Of a DNA stretch of 64,000 nt, positions 13,301-22,439 are shown in pieces. A program made the position numbers and the translations under genes. The stretch is from Mytilus californianus. Lineage: Eukaryota > Mollusca > Bivalvia > Mytilida > Mytilidae. Within the stretch, counting starts at the first letter, position 1. Each line of letters begins with the position of its first letter. The stretch covers positions 69,585,558 through 69,649,557 of the forward strand of contig NW_026262668.1 of the NCBI RefSeq assembly GCF_021869535.1, in the 5' to 3' direction. The notes beneath the pieces are model-generated. The model was not told the DNA's origin. It ran no database searches and saw only the letters and a program-made list of their open reading frames with translations.

Positions 13301-14604
13301 GCACATCCTAATTTTTACGGAGATGTTGTCAACATCGCCCGGAATTTTAGATATGATAAGGGTAAATATATCGATCCTTTGAATAAACTTATTCTGAAAG
13401 GTTACCCATTCAACATTGTATTTAGACCTTTGAATATTGTTTTTATTGGTATACATATTGATTTTGTTATCAGTATAGTAAACTAAAAATTATTTTAAAT
13501 ACATATGCATATTCATGGCTTTACAAAAGAGGGACGAAAGATACCAGAGGGACAGTCAAACTCATAGATCGAAAACAAACTGACAACGCCATGGCCAAAA
13601 ATAAAAAGACAAACAGACAAATAATAGTACAGATGACACAACATAGAAAACCAAAGACTAAGCAACACGAACCCCACCAAAAACTGGGGGTGATCTCAGG
13701 TGCTCCGGTACTGTCGGTACCTGAATCTTAGCATTGCACAAGGTCATATTTTTCTATGACTGTTGATGAATCCTTCACATTAAATTCATTGGAATTTCGA
13801 TGTGTACTGAATGATATTTTAGTCTTAGGTGTATGACTGTTTTATGAGTTGTTATTGGCTTTGAACTAGTTGTCAGTAACTGCGAGTACTATCAGATTTG
13901 TACTGTTACACCACTGTCTCACGTTAGGGGGATGGTTTGGCGCCAGCACACTAGTTTAAACCCCCACATTCTGTATGTGCCTGTCCAAAGTCAGGAACCT
14001 GTAATTTAGTTGGTTGTCGCTTGTTGCTGTATATCATATTTGTTTTTCGTTCATTATTTTGTACGTAAATCTGTTAGTTTTCTTGTTTGAATTGTCTAAC
14101 ATTTGTCATTTCGGGGCCTTTTATAGCTGACTTTGCGGTATGGGTTTTGCTCATTGATGTAGGCCTTACGGTGACCTACAGTTGTTAACTTGTATGTCAT
14201 TTGATCTCGGGTAGAAAACTGTCTCATGGTCAATCATACCACATCTTTTTATTTTTATATTGACTCGTCAGATCGTTACTTAGGACAAAAACAACTAAAA
14301 AATGACAAAATATTACAAAGTACCCATCTAAGATAAATGGCTTCTTGCAGCTACAGAAAGCTAGTTCAAAGTCTAATATCAATTAATAAATAGGTAATGT
14401 TTTCCCAGACTGAAATTGAAATTAGTACACCACCAACGGATTTAATATAAAATGGCATATGTAGTCTGGAAATATGACCTTGTTCAATGCTAAAATATTA
14501 ATATCGACTTTAGTTCCTTGTGTATTTACTGTTCTAACTTCTGTTCATTTATTCATAATGAATGTAAACTTTTATTTCCAGTGGACTGTTTAACAACTTT
14601 ATGA
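4312..14604 (+). CDS. Tandem two-domain lipocalin (nine exons seen, 5' end missing)
   Basis: Exons: 4312-4382, 5166-5275, 5821-5921, 6989-7192, 7432-7502, 9777-9895, 10257-10366, 12216-12431, 14582-14604. All have AG/GT borders and reading phase is continuous throughout, giving about 343 residues to the stop. Domain 1 (exons 1-4) has the lipocalin GxW motif (GSWYAIA), the central TDY...AVVYLC strand and the ILSRT arginine motif. Domain 2 (exons 5-8) repeats all three: GKWYDIM, LFTDYVQTIVVYVC and AIFSRTK. Cysteines suitable for the usual disulphides are present, the last in exon 9 (VDCLTTL, stop). Lipocalins are extracellular beta-barrels that carry small hydrophobic ligands; the ApoD-like type is the closest by motif. 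The signal-peptide exon was not located. No in-frame stop or frameshift was seen, so the gene is probably functional. The ligand is unknown. Confidence 0.85.
5166..5275 (+). CDS. Lipocalin exon 2 (GxW motif, domain 1)
   Basis: Phase 0 to 2. Starts MAGSWYAIAGTRTEISRFD; the internal GSW is the structurally conserved first lipocalin motif. Acceptor TTTTTTAG, donor GTAACC. Confidence 0.85.
5674..5694 (+). repeat. Poly-C tract (21 bp)
   Basis: An uninterrupted run of C in intron 2 of the lipocalin gene. Confidence 0.95.
5821..5921 (+). CDS. Lipocalin exon 3 (domain 1)
   Basis: Phase 2 to 1. Encodes GVCTTVFSSTAINYGQENNG followed by a beta-strand-like segment ending YRGY. Acceptor GGCAG, donor GTAAGT. 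Confidence 0.8.
6989..7192 (+). CDS. Lipocalin exon 4 (TDY and ILSRT motifs, domain 1)
   Basis: Phase 1 to 1. Carries VIYTDYQVAVVYLC (second conserved region) and VSILSRTQTL (third conserved region, with the conserved arginine), then the C-terminal helix segment containing a cysteine (LPCGDLS). Confidence 0.9.
7432..7502 (+). CDS. Lipocalin exon 5 (start of domain 2)
   Basis: 71 nt, phase 1 to 0. Encodes DHCKKEQSCRVDDIPAMETV... Its position, length and phase copy exon 1. Confidence 0.8.
7965..8045 (+). repeat. Dispersed repeat, family E
   Basis: GCGTCCAGAGAGC followed by TTCTGGATTTACCTTCATC closely matches 47853-47925. Both lie in introns. Confidence 0.7.
8037..8262 (+). repeat. Two-copy degenerate direct repeat
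   Basis: Segments at about 8045-8120 and 8190-8262 share GTCAT...AAAA, TTAGCAACAATAAACGTTTG / CTAGCAACCATAAATGTTTG and GTTCAGG at equal spacing. Old and diverged. Confidence 0.5.
8255..8795 (+). pseudogene. Tc1/mariner-type transposase remnant
   Basis: Conceptual translation in shifting frames gives RTVTATTTAAGIPYN (helix-turn-helix part), then DESRF, CLHMEIDR and a GSVM block, then FTAYL, and NARHHIA-like and VPMDF-like pieces in the order of a Tc1-family DDE transposase. Several stops and frameshifts break it, no inverted ends are evident, and the third acidic residue is not identifiable. It lies in intron 5 of the lipocalin gene, on the same strand. Confidence 0.65.
9216..9480 (+). repeat. 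Dispersed repeat, family B (partial)
   Basis: ATACCAAAGGTATATTCAAA, CATAAGTCGAAAACAAACT, ACCATGGCAAAA and ACAACATAGAAAAC match the better copies at 13520-13735 and 32945-33180. It lies in intron 5. Confidence 0.65.
9777..9895 (+). CDS. Lipocalin exon 6 (GxW motif, domain 2)
   Basis: Phase 0 to 2. Begins ILGKWYDIMYRKRL: a second GxW motif at the same place in the cassette as in exon 2. Donor GTAAGT. Confidence 0.9.
10257..10366 (+). CDS. Lipocalin exon 7 (domain 2)
   Basis: Phase 2 to 1, donor GTAAGC. Encodes GPDGTCVKPPLYVNMKRRN...; the cysteine near the start matches the one near the start of exon 3. Confidence 0.85.
11166..11285 (+). repeat. Dispersed repeat, family A
   Basis: AGAAGATGTGGTATGAGTGC, AATGAGACAACTCTCC and GGTCAAAGTACGGCCTTCAA, as at 27540, 31666 and 51105. 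It begins where copy 1 stops matching duplicate copy 2 (55665), so it inserted after the duplication. Confidence 0.85.
11605..11858 (+). repeat. Dispersed repeat, family B
   Basis: GACAATCAAAATTCAAAGGT, ACAACACCATGG, GAGCAACACGAA and GTGGCACCCGCATTGTTGCT. The equivalent repeat is at 58635-58862, so this insertion predates the segmental duplication. Confidence 0.8.
12216..12431 (+). CDS. Lipocalin exon 8 (TDY and FSRT motifs, domain 2)
   Basis: Phase 1 to 1. Encodes VPFKILFTDYVQTIVVYVC, then AIFSRTKSITSATKEQ, then a C-terminal helix with a cysteine (FVDLACMNRDE). The reading phase from exon 7 fits only this frame. A frame-broken duplicate lies at 59211-59427. Confidence 0.9.
12728..13440 (+). 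pseudogene. Penelope-like reverse transcriptase fragment
   Basis: Reads YRYLDDIFS..., YPKELTLDKS, LYDTRD..., FPIVNFSFSDGDVPLAPSYG and VYIS, typical of the catalytic and thumb region of Penelope-like RTs (variant RYLDD in the palm). Stops and shifts follow, and it resumes after a nested family C repeat with GIAHP...LNKLILKGY. The same protein family is on the minus strand at 29440-30440. Duplicate copy 2 near 59725 lacks it, so it arrived after the duplication. It lies in intron 8. Confidence 0.7.
13163..13285 (+). repeat. Dispersed repeat, family C, nested in Penelope-like fragment
   Basis: AATTGAGAATGGAAATGGGG, GAGACAACAACCCGACCATA and GCCACCAATGGGTCTTCAA. The Penelope-like protein reads on both sides of it, and the corresponding place at about 29590 has no insert. 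Confidence 0.85.
13520..13735 (+). repeat. Dispersed repeat, family B
   Basis: ATACCAGAGGGACAGTCAAA, ACAAACTGACAACGCCATGG, AAGCAACACGAACCCCACC and CAGGTGCTCCGG. Confidence 0.85.
13890..14250 (-). repeat. Dispersed repeat, family A (reverse orientation)
   Basis: The reverse complement contains AAAGATGTGGTATGATTGAC, ATGAGACAGTTTTC and CAGGTTCCTGACTTTGGACA; it also matches 46735-46940. It ends exactly where homology to duplicate copy 2 resumes (TGACTCGTCAGATCG, 14262). Confidence 0.75.
14582..14604 (+). CDS. Lipocalin exon 9 (last codons and stop)
   Basis: Acceptor TTTCCAG. Completes the split codon of exon 8 and reads VDCLTTL then TGA. The cysteine suits the usual C-terminal lipocalin disulphide. 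The short terminal exon is supported by its duplicate at 59993-60015, which keeps the same frame (VDCSIPL, stop). Confidence 0.75.
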
Positions 14605-14706
14605 AACGAGTGGAGCACACCTAAAGAAACTTCAACTGTACACATGTATTCACGTTTGCTCGAACACTGCATATAAATTTTTAGACATTCTAGATTTTTT
14701 TCTCGC

Positions 14707-14712
14707 AATAAA
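14707..14712 (+). terminator. Likely polyadenylation signal of the lipocalin gene
   Basis: AATAAA (overlapping AATAAATAAATAAT) about 100 bp after the stop codon. Conserved in the duplicate near 62022. Confidence 0.6.
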
Positions 14713-14911
14713 TAAATAATGCATTCATTCTTTACAATTATATATCATTTTATGCATACGATACCCTCTTGTGTAAATTTGGTAACTTCAGTCTTGAAAG
14801 AATACGAGCAATGTAGTGGAAAACATAGTTATCTGAACATTTACTTTAAGTTTGGACGATTTTTATACGACCGCAAAAATTAAAAAATTTTTGGTCGTAT
14901 AATGGTATGAC

Positions 14912-14915
14912 GTTG

Positions 14916-14947
<32 letters not shown>
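14912..14947 (+). repeat. (GTC)n microsatellite
   Basis: About ten GTC units, then interrupted units continuing to about 14970. Confidence 0.9.
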
Positions 14948-14989
14948 TGGCGTCGTCCGGCGTCGTCCGAAGACACATTGGTTTTCGCA

Positions 14990-15570
14990 CTCTAACTTTA
15001 GTTTAAGTGAATGGATCTCCATGAAATTTTACCATAAGGTTCAATACCACGAAAGGAAGGTTGGGATTGATTTTGGGGGTTATGGTACTAACAGTTAAGG
15101 AATTAGGGGCCAAAAAGGGGCCAAAAATAAGCATTTTTGTAACTTCCAGACAATAACTTGTGTGTAAGTGTATGGATCTCTCTGACATTGTACCACAAGG
15201 TTCCATATCACAAAGGGAAGGCTGTATTTGATTTTGGGGGTAATTGCCTCAAAATTTTAGGAATTAGGGGCCAAAAAAGGGGCAAAAAACAAGCATTTTT
15301 CTAGTTTCATGACAATAACTTGTGTGTAAGTGTTTGGATATTTCTGAAATTGTACTACAAGGTTCCATATCACAAAGGGAAAGCTGGAATTGAGTTTGGG
15401 GGTAATTGCCCGAAATGTTTAGGAATTGGGGGCCAAAAAGGGGCCAAAAGTAAGCATTTTTCTAGTTTACAGACAATAACTTGTGTTCAAGTGTATGGAT
15501 CTCTATGAAATTGTACTGCAAGGTACCATACCACAAAGGGAAGGCTGGGATTGAGTTTGGGGGTGATGAA
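14990..15570 (+). repeat. 161-bp tandem core repeat, about 3.6 copies
   Basis: GTG(A/T)(A/T)TGGAT blocks followed by CA/TACAAGGTTC recur at 15006, 15168, 15329 and 15490, giving a period of 161-162 bp. Each unit also has AAGG(C/T)TGG.ATTGA.TTTGGG and GGAATTAGGGGCCAAAAA-type blocks. Confidence 0.9.
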
Positions 15571-15601
15571 TCATAAGGGGGTTCAAAAAATTTGGGGGGG
15601 G

Positions 15602-15660
15602 GATTTTTTTTTTTTTCCTTTTTTTTCTTTTTTTTCCTTTTTTTTTTCTTTTAAAATTTT
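15602..15660 (+). repeat. Pyrimidine-rich T/C tract
   Basis: Runs of T broken by CC or C, immediately after the last 161-bp unit. Confidence 0.9.
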
Positions 15661-15766
15661 CCATTTTAAGTTGGTTATTTCTGTTTTATATTTAAAAGCA
15701 AATAATAATGATATGATAGGAGATACACACCAAACAGGATGTGTAAATTATTATATAATAAGTATT

Positions 15767-15985
15767 GTGCAATAGCAAGAAATTTTCAATTGCACAGTAT
15801 TGCACAATAGCAAGAAATCTTCAATTGCACAGTATTGCGCAATAGCAAGAAATCTTCAATTGCACAGTATTGCGCAATAGCAAGAAATATCCAATAGCAC
15901 AATATTGCCCTATAGCAAGAAATTGTCAATTGTGCAGTATTGCGCAATAGCAAGAAATATTCAATTGCACAGTATTGTGCAAAAG
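15767..15985 (+). repeat. 35-bp satellite, about six copies
   Basis: Unit ATTGCACAGTATTGCGCAAT followed by AGCAAGAAATCTTCA. Each unit contains the palindrome ATTGCGCAAT or a close variant. Confidence 0.9.
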
Positions 15986-16039
15986 AAGATACTTCGTATA
16001 AATTGCTTATTTCTTGACCAATTTCAATGGGGTTTTATT

Positions 16040-16650
16040 CTTGAATTCTTGGGGTTCTTTAATATGCTGAATCTAACCGTGTATTAAGTTTTTGGATTTT
16101 GGGCCCCGTTTTTAAATTGGTTCACATTGAGGTCCAAAGGGTCCAAAATTAAACTTTGTTTGATTTCATCAAAAATTGAATTATTGGGGTTCTTTGATAT
16201 GCCGAATCTAACCGTGTATTTAGATTCTTAATTTTTGGTTCCGTTTTCAAATTGGTCTGCATTAAGGTCCAAAGGGTCCAAAATTAAACTTGGTTTGATT
16301 TTAACAAAAATTGAATTCTTAGGGTTCTTTGACATGCTGAATCTAAACATGTATTTAGATTTTTGATTATGGGCCCAGTTTTCAAGTTGGTCCAAGTTGG
16401 GTTCCAAAATTAAACTTTGTTTGATTTCAACAAAAATTGAATATATGGGGTTCTTTGATATGCTGAATCTAACCATGTATTTAGATTTTTGATTTTTGGG
16501 CCCCATTATCAACTTTGTCCACATTGAGGTCAAAAGGGTCCAAAATTAAACTTTGTATGATTTCATCAAAAATTTAATTCTTGGGGTTTTTTGATATGCT
16601 GAATCTAACCATGTATTTAGATTTTGGATATTGGACCATAATAGGTGAAT
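16040..16650 (+). repeat. About 135-bp tandem repeat, five copies
   Basis: GGGGTTCTTTGATATGCTGA (or a variant) recurs at 16051, 16186, 16321, 16447 and 16583, each followed by ATCTAACC.TGTATTTAGATT and GGTCC.AAGGGTCCAAAATTAA. Confidence 0.9.
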
Positions 16651-17224
16651 GTCCAATTAAAAATTTTTAAGTTCTTAGACCACATTCATTCTGTGTCAGA
16701 AACCTATGCTGTGTCAAATATTTAATCACAATCCAAATTCAGAGCTGTATCAAGCTTGAATGTTGTGTCCATACTTGCCCCAACTGTTCAGGGTTCGACC
16801 TCTGCGGTCGTATCAAGCTGCGCCCTGCGGAGCATTTTATTGACAATTAATAGTCTTTCTATGTTAATAAGTTGGTATTATATTGCAGCTTCATTACACC
16901 ATGTACACGGATAAATGAAAAAATTCGGTAAGGTTGATTCGGCGAATATATATTAATATTTTCCCAAAAGGAGATTGCTTTACTTCTCACCTCTTGTGTT
17001 TGATTGTCGACTGTGTACAATCATCTTTTGTGAAATTCATTCGTGTTTGGCATCTTTAAACTCGCCTATTTGTAACATAGTTAGAAGTTATTAGTCAATG
17101 ATAAGGTTCTTTCTGCAATTTTATTATCCGTCCTGTAAGCAGTTAATAAACGTAAGATACCGATTTCTTAAATGAAATTCAAAAAGTAAATATAACGTCA
17201 AAACTTACCCTTCCGAAGCATCTG

Positions 17225-17395
17225 AGATTACCCCCCTTTTTTTTGGGGAGGGGGGTGGTGGTTGCTCAGTCTAGTTTCCTATGTTGCGTTTTGTATACCT
17301 TTGTTTGTCTTTTGATCGTTTACCGTGTTTGGCCATGATATTGTCAGTTTGTTTTCGACTTATGAGTTTGAATATCCCTTTGGTATCTATCGCGT
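17225..17395 (-). repeat. Dispersed repeat, family B (reverse)
   Basis: GCTCAGTCTAGTTTCCTATG, TTGTCAGTTTGTTTTCGACT and TATGAGTTTGAATATCCCTT are the reverse complement of family B. Confidence 0.75.
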
Positions 17396-19399
17396 CTCCT
17401 TTTCTATCAATATGAAAAAATTGTATATTATAGCTCGAATGAATTAAAGTCCGTTTGGTACAATTATATAATGTGTTATCAGTCAAAGTTGATCAACACT
17501 GGCTGCATGCTTATTATTTCCATAATACAAATTCATGATAGTCAGAATTATTATTGTAATGAGTTCATAAAATTGAAATGGAATCATTTTGAACACACAA
17601 AGTAAAATACGCTGTGCTACATACACATATAAAATATGTCGTCTAATTCTAAACATATGTAGTGTATCAACGTTATTAAGACTTTTTATCTCTTTTAGTA
17701 TTTGATAAAGAAATGTATTACAATTAACTGCTTAAAATCAAATGCATCTGAACAATTTACACTGCCCACGTATTTGAGGTTTAGACAAGATATAATAATG
17801 TGTCAATGGATTATCTTTATTATACAGTAAACGGAAGATTGAACAAGTATATGATACTACTCATGTATACAAAAGTACAGATGTGTTTTGTTCAATACGA
17901 ACTTTCAAAAATGAACGTATTTTGTAATTAAGCGACAACACAAATCTTGCAGAGCATTTCAAAATGCAGTAAACTAATCAATTTCTATAGATGTAAATGT
18001 AAAAAAATCTAAAATAATTATCATATAAAATATTAAACAGATCTATGTTTTTCTAAGTAAGTTATTTTTCAAATCAACCCACAGAATATACACTACATAG
18101 TTCTTATCCCTTAGATGATTTTTCCCAATCTGTCATATAATCAAACCAAAGATTTTAAACCCCCCTTGGCATATCTCACTGCAGTTATCTGTGTAGGCTT
18201 GTCTTCTATTCACTGCCTATAGTTATTCTATATGACATCATCGTATTCTAACATTGTCTAAAGATTAGATACAAAGGGACAATCGAAAATAAAAGTCAAA
18301 GTCTCTCCATTTAGATTTACATCAGTATATTGCATATTTTCTAACGACGAAACAATTTCGTTAACTGTAGTTACACTTGCTGCCAATGACCAATGCAATG
18401 TTTTTGATTATCCTTTATATAAAGGTCTGTCGCTCAACTACGTGTACGGGTGATTAACCGTATATGTTTTAGTAATATAGGTATGAGATCCAATACAAGA
18501 AAATCTTAAGGGTTTTAGAGATCAAGAATCAGAATTAAAAGGTGCCAATATATATTTTTCAAATACAGATAAAAAGGCAAAATGACCAAAATAATCAATA
18601 TTTGTTTCAGCAATATTATGTTGATTTTTTTTCTCCAAAGGTTAAGTCAAGCTTTACCATTTTTGATATGACTACTTATAAGTTTACTAACTGATGAGTT
18701 AACATTTTAAAGAATATAGGATATATGAATGGGATAATATTCATATGGAAATGAACAACACACACATACCAAAAAAATCGAGGTAAACACTTTCCTCCTT
18801 TTACTAAGGTTTTGAGGTATGTATATACCCATCTTAAAATGATGTAAAAGCCTTGTTCAAAGTATTGTCAAGTGTTTTTTATAATTTATTAAATTGCAAT
18901 GATATAAAGTACATACATTCGTCTCAATGTACGCCAGTTTGTCTTTTACGTGTCATAAAAGTGATGGACTCTGTAGACAAACAAAATCCTAGTGTTTGTG
19001 AACTTCCTTCTGCTTACAAATTATCTCAATCTGATTTTTTCTGTTTTTTATTTGCTTTCAAGTTTTTTAACTAAAGATATATGCTTCGCCAAATTTCAAA
19101 ACTATATCTTACTCCATCTGGCAGAACAGTGTCGTTTTGTAAGTCTGAGCATCTTCAAAATCTTTGTTTTATGTTACATGTCTAGACGGATTTAGAACTC
19201 CGTAAAAAACTTGACAAATGATTTTGTCCCAAATAGGTTTAGTGTTTGCCGCTGAAAGTCAAGCAATCAATTGTCAATTAAGTTATCTTTATCGTTTAGA
19301 TTAACATTTTTATGCGATTTTACGATTTCGCACACTTGCAAGCTGTATTTTAATGTGAATTGTTTCTAAATCAATAATACAAATATTTTGAAATGCATT

Positions 19400-19560
19400 A
19401 TGTAAAAACAGGGTTTTTGGATTATTTGAAAGATTTAGTTAAGTATTTATTTCTAATCAGTATTTTTTGTCAGTCTGATGAGGTTCTGATCGCATCAAGT
19501 GACATAACATTATCAGACTAATGAGGTTCTGGTAATACCAAGTGATATACATATTGTGCC
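19400..19560 (+). repeat. Local repeat matching 26284-26390
   Basis: GTCAGTCTGATGAGGTTCT occurs at 19470, again in variant form at 19514 (ATCAGACTAATGAGGTTCTG), and at 26328. AATACCAA.TGACAT-type sequence follows. Upstream, GGTTTTTGGA.. also matches. Confidence 0.6.
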
Positions 19561-20662
19561 CTATGAGAGCTAATTCAAGATCCGTCATTAACCCATAGAT
19601 GGCTGATAAAACTAACATGAATCAAAATATGAAAATGGAGGAAAGATATAAAGAGACAATTCAATAAACCAAATCGGACAAAGACAGCTGCACTAAGGCC
19701 AAACATAAAAATGACGAACATTTAGACTACCAGTTCACAAAACACTGCACAAGGAAAGTTGAGAAAATAGGAAAACTTAGAGTGTGGCCCTCCTACAATG
19801 TCATTTTGAGTATTCCTGTTCCCCTTGATATGCTGTTAATTTTTTAATTTTTAAAAACATGTTGGCTCAAAAAGATAGCGTTCGTTTTACTAAAACGAAT
19901 GCACACAAGAACTTGTATAAAACAAATTAAACTATAAAGTTGATTTTAAAAATGTTGAAAAAAGAGTGATACAACTTCGCCTGAATCATGCTCGCGAGAT
20001 CTTTAATAATACATGTCCATCTTATTACAAAAAAGAATTTTCTAAATACAAAAATAAACGAACACTACACAATACAATACAAGAGTACAACTAGTATTAA
20101 AAACATTGAATTAACAATATTTATCATAATACCATCTATAATTAGACCCCATTGGAAAAAAGCTACATGGTTTTCAAGGGTTATCTTTCGTTTGCAAATT
20201 TTCAGCATTGTTAAATAGTATTTAACTTTCAATAATCATCAGAAGTTTTATGTTTTATTTATAATCGAGTAAATCATTTTTTAACACCGTTTACCATTAA
20301 AACCGAAGGTGATTTCCATATTGACAAATGCGAATAATAATAAATTTGGTTACTTCGTAGTTTAGACACTGTCAGTTTAAAGATCTGTTATTTATATATT
20401 CAATATTATAAACCCATAAATGAGGAATTAAAAAAAATATCACTGATTTAAGTTCAGTTAAGTTCCGATATTATAGTATTCCACAGCTCGTTTAAGAGCT
20501 GAAATACATTAGACACTCGGCATACCAAAGTTCACTATATAATATTTCGAAACATGGAACACTGACGTTATACATATGCCTCTGTAATCGAGTGTGATTA
20601 AATACTAATGTTTGCGTATTTACCTACTTATTTGTATTAAGATAAATGAAGATCCATCTCCG

Positions 20663-20686
20663 CCCCCCCCCCCCCCCCCCCCCCCC
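20663..20686 (+). repeat. Poly-C tract (24 bp)
   Basis: An uninterrupted run of C. Confidence 0.95.
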
Positions 20687-21056
20687 ACCATACATTAATT
20701 ACAATATCATCCACTGGAAGTAGTAAAATATTTACACCCTTTTACCGTTTAACTTCCATATTGTAACTATGTGCAGCTTCGATATCTTGCCCAGACAGTG
20801 CGCTGAAATGAAAAGCGCGAGACGTAAGGAATTTGATAATAATATTTAGTTTACACAGCCTTTTATAAAGGGTACCTTTAAAGGTACAGCTTTACTGGAC
20901 AGAAGCTTTAGTCCTAACTCTGTCTGTATTGATAGCCTCCAAATATGCAATAAATTGATAACGTTTCTTAATTATATCCAATAGCATCTACTTTGTGATT
21001 TCGCACATTCGTTTACCTGTGTAATTTTGTCTAAGCTTGTTTTCATATGCATGACG

Positions 21057-21060
21057 ACAG
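21057..21060. repeat. Target-site duplication ACAG (left) of Gypsy copy 1
   Basis: ACAG directly before the left LTR and again at 26280-26283 directly after the right LTR. Confidence 0.85.
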
Positions 21061-21707
21061 TGTTACGGCCAGAAAATCGCGTTTCTATTGTAGCCAACAA
21101 AAGACACAAATCAATAATAAAATTTAACAAGATTTATTATACACAAGTTTACAAGAAGTATTACACAGAAAGAAATGTCAACTTAACTGTCAAAATATAT
21201 GTCCGATCTTTTGTATTTACTTTATCCGGAAATCTTCTCGGGAATCTACGCAGAATATTACGTCCAATAGGTCACAATCTAGTATTATGTAGTTTGTAAT
21301 AAAAGTGTCAATCCAACTGCTGAGAATATTAATATCTATCGATGTCTATGTTTATGTCTATGTCTGAAAGTTTAACTTTAGTGTCTGTATATATATAGTT
21401 GTCACGGAAATCTCTAGAATACTATAGAAAGGAAACTACTAAAAAACTTTATAACGGAAACTTCTAGATCATTGTTGACGTTTAACTTACGCATCTTTTA
21501 TTATGATCATTCTGGAAACGTTATGCAAGTAAAATACAAAGTTCTAATCATTCCCTCTATCTCTATGATTGTTCCAGTGATTTCTAAACTGCACAGTTAT
21601 AATATCATTTTGTAAACAACTACAAACTATGTAAACATATCATTAGGCCACACAAAACAAATTAGGCCACCTAAATAAATAAATAGGACAGTTACAATAT
21701 CATAATA
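21061..21707 (-). repeat. LTR of Gypsy copy 1 (3' LTR on the minus strand)
   Basis: 647 bp, matches 25636-26279 with scattered substitutions and short indels. Begins TGTTACGGCCAGAAAATCGC on the plus strand. Confidence 0.9.
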
Positions 21708-21726
21708 CCTCCCCCCTTAAAAAAAG
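21708..21726 (-). promoter_or_regulatory. Polypurine tract of Gypsy copy 1
   Basis: On the minus strand this reads CTTTTTTTAAGGGGGGAGG, directly abutting the 3' LTR, as needed for plus-strand DNA priming. Confidence 0.75.
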
Positions 21727-21847
21727 TTTGAGTGTAACAAGAACTTTTCATGAACAATATATACAAAAATACATAGTATGTATACAATTTTTCAATAAGA
21801 TCTAGATAAAGCACCAGCTATTACATTATCTCTACCTTTAATATGTT

Positions 21848-22429
21848 TTACAATAACATCAAATTCTGTAACAATAAACTCCACCTCGTTAACCTCTGGT
21901 TCTTGTTTCTCATTTTATGTATGAAGGTGAGAGGATTATGATCTGTATAAACAAGAATAGGATGCATAGTGGGATTTAAATATACATCAAAATGTTGAAG
22001 TGTAGACAACAGTGCAAAACGTTCTTTTTCAATGGTTGAATATTTTTTCTGATGTTTATCTAATTTCCTAGAAAAATATGATATAGGTTTCTCAACATTA
22101 CCATCCGTTTCTTGATATAAAACGGCTCCAACTTCTACATCACTTGCATCAACGACAAGTTTGAATTGTTTTTCAAAGTCTGGAGTGATCAGAACTGGAC
22201 TGTTAACTAAAATCGACTTGCTATTTTCAAAAGCATTTTGACAATTATCACTCCAGATGAATTTCGAATCTTTCTGTAAAAGATATGTCAATGGTTGAAT
22301 AACAGTAGAATAATTTGAACAAAATTTCCTGTAAAATCCAATCATGCCTAAATATCTCATAAGTTGTTTTTTATTTGTAGGAGGAGGAAATTCGATAATT
22401 TCATCCACTTTAGCCATAATAGGTTTCAC
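21848..22429 (-). pseudogene. RNase H domain of Gypsy copy 1
   Basis: Carries the RT-connection sequence LGMIGFYRKFC, then LVVDASDVEVGAVLYQ, YFSRKLDKHQKKYSTIEKE and LVYTDHNPLTFI: the catalytic D, E and D of a Gypsy RNase H in order. The frame is joined to RT only through shifts. No integrase follows, unlike the usual Gypsy order. Confidence 0.85.
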
Positions 22430-22439
22430 GTGACCTTGG

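Larger units (their letters stand above)
14862..16836. mobile_element. Inverted-end element packed with tandem repeats
   Basis: Starts with TATACGACCGCAAAAATT, itself a hairpin with AATTTTTGGTCGTATA (14864-14901). Ends with TGCGGTCGTA (16803-16812), the reverse complement of TACGACCGCA at the left end. Inside are a GTC run, about 161-bp core repeats, a pyrimidine tract, a 35-bp satellite and about 135-bp repeats. No coding region. The duplicate at about 62165 is an empty site (GGACGATATTCGACAATAAT), which defines the insertion. Bivalve elements with about 160-bp tandem cores plus a microsatellite (pearl / Helitron-derived) share this plan; the assignment is inference. Confidence 0.75.
10850..17200 (+). 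repeat. Segmental duplication, copy 1 (holds lipocalin 3' end)
   Basis: Matches 55360-62520 in the same orientation. Anchors include ATGCAAGCAGTGGCTGT (10860 / 55370), AAAACTCGAAAAGGAG (11380 / 58103), the exon-8 and exon-9 sequences, AATAAATAAATAATGCATTC (about 14707 / 62020) and GATACCGATTTCTTA (17157 / 62496). Differences are scattered substitutions plus large insertions present in only one copy. Confidence 0.85.
17396..21056. other. AT-rich non-coding DNA
   Basis: No exon with splice-site support and no recognised protein motif. It contains only a local repeat (19400-19560), a C-tract (20663-20686) and weak repeat debris at about 19610-19800. Confidence 0.5.

Noticed and set aside
14907-15098. 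Frame beginning with a poly-serine run
   Set aside because: Produced by the GTC microsatellite of the inverted-end element; no coding signal beyond it.
15767-15985. Regularly spaced palindromic 35-bp units considered as a CRISPR-like array
   Set aside because: Units are contiguous with no unique spacers, in a eukaryotic mobile element; it is a satellite.
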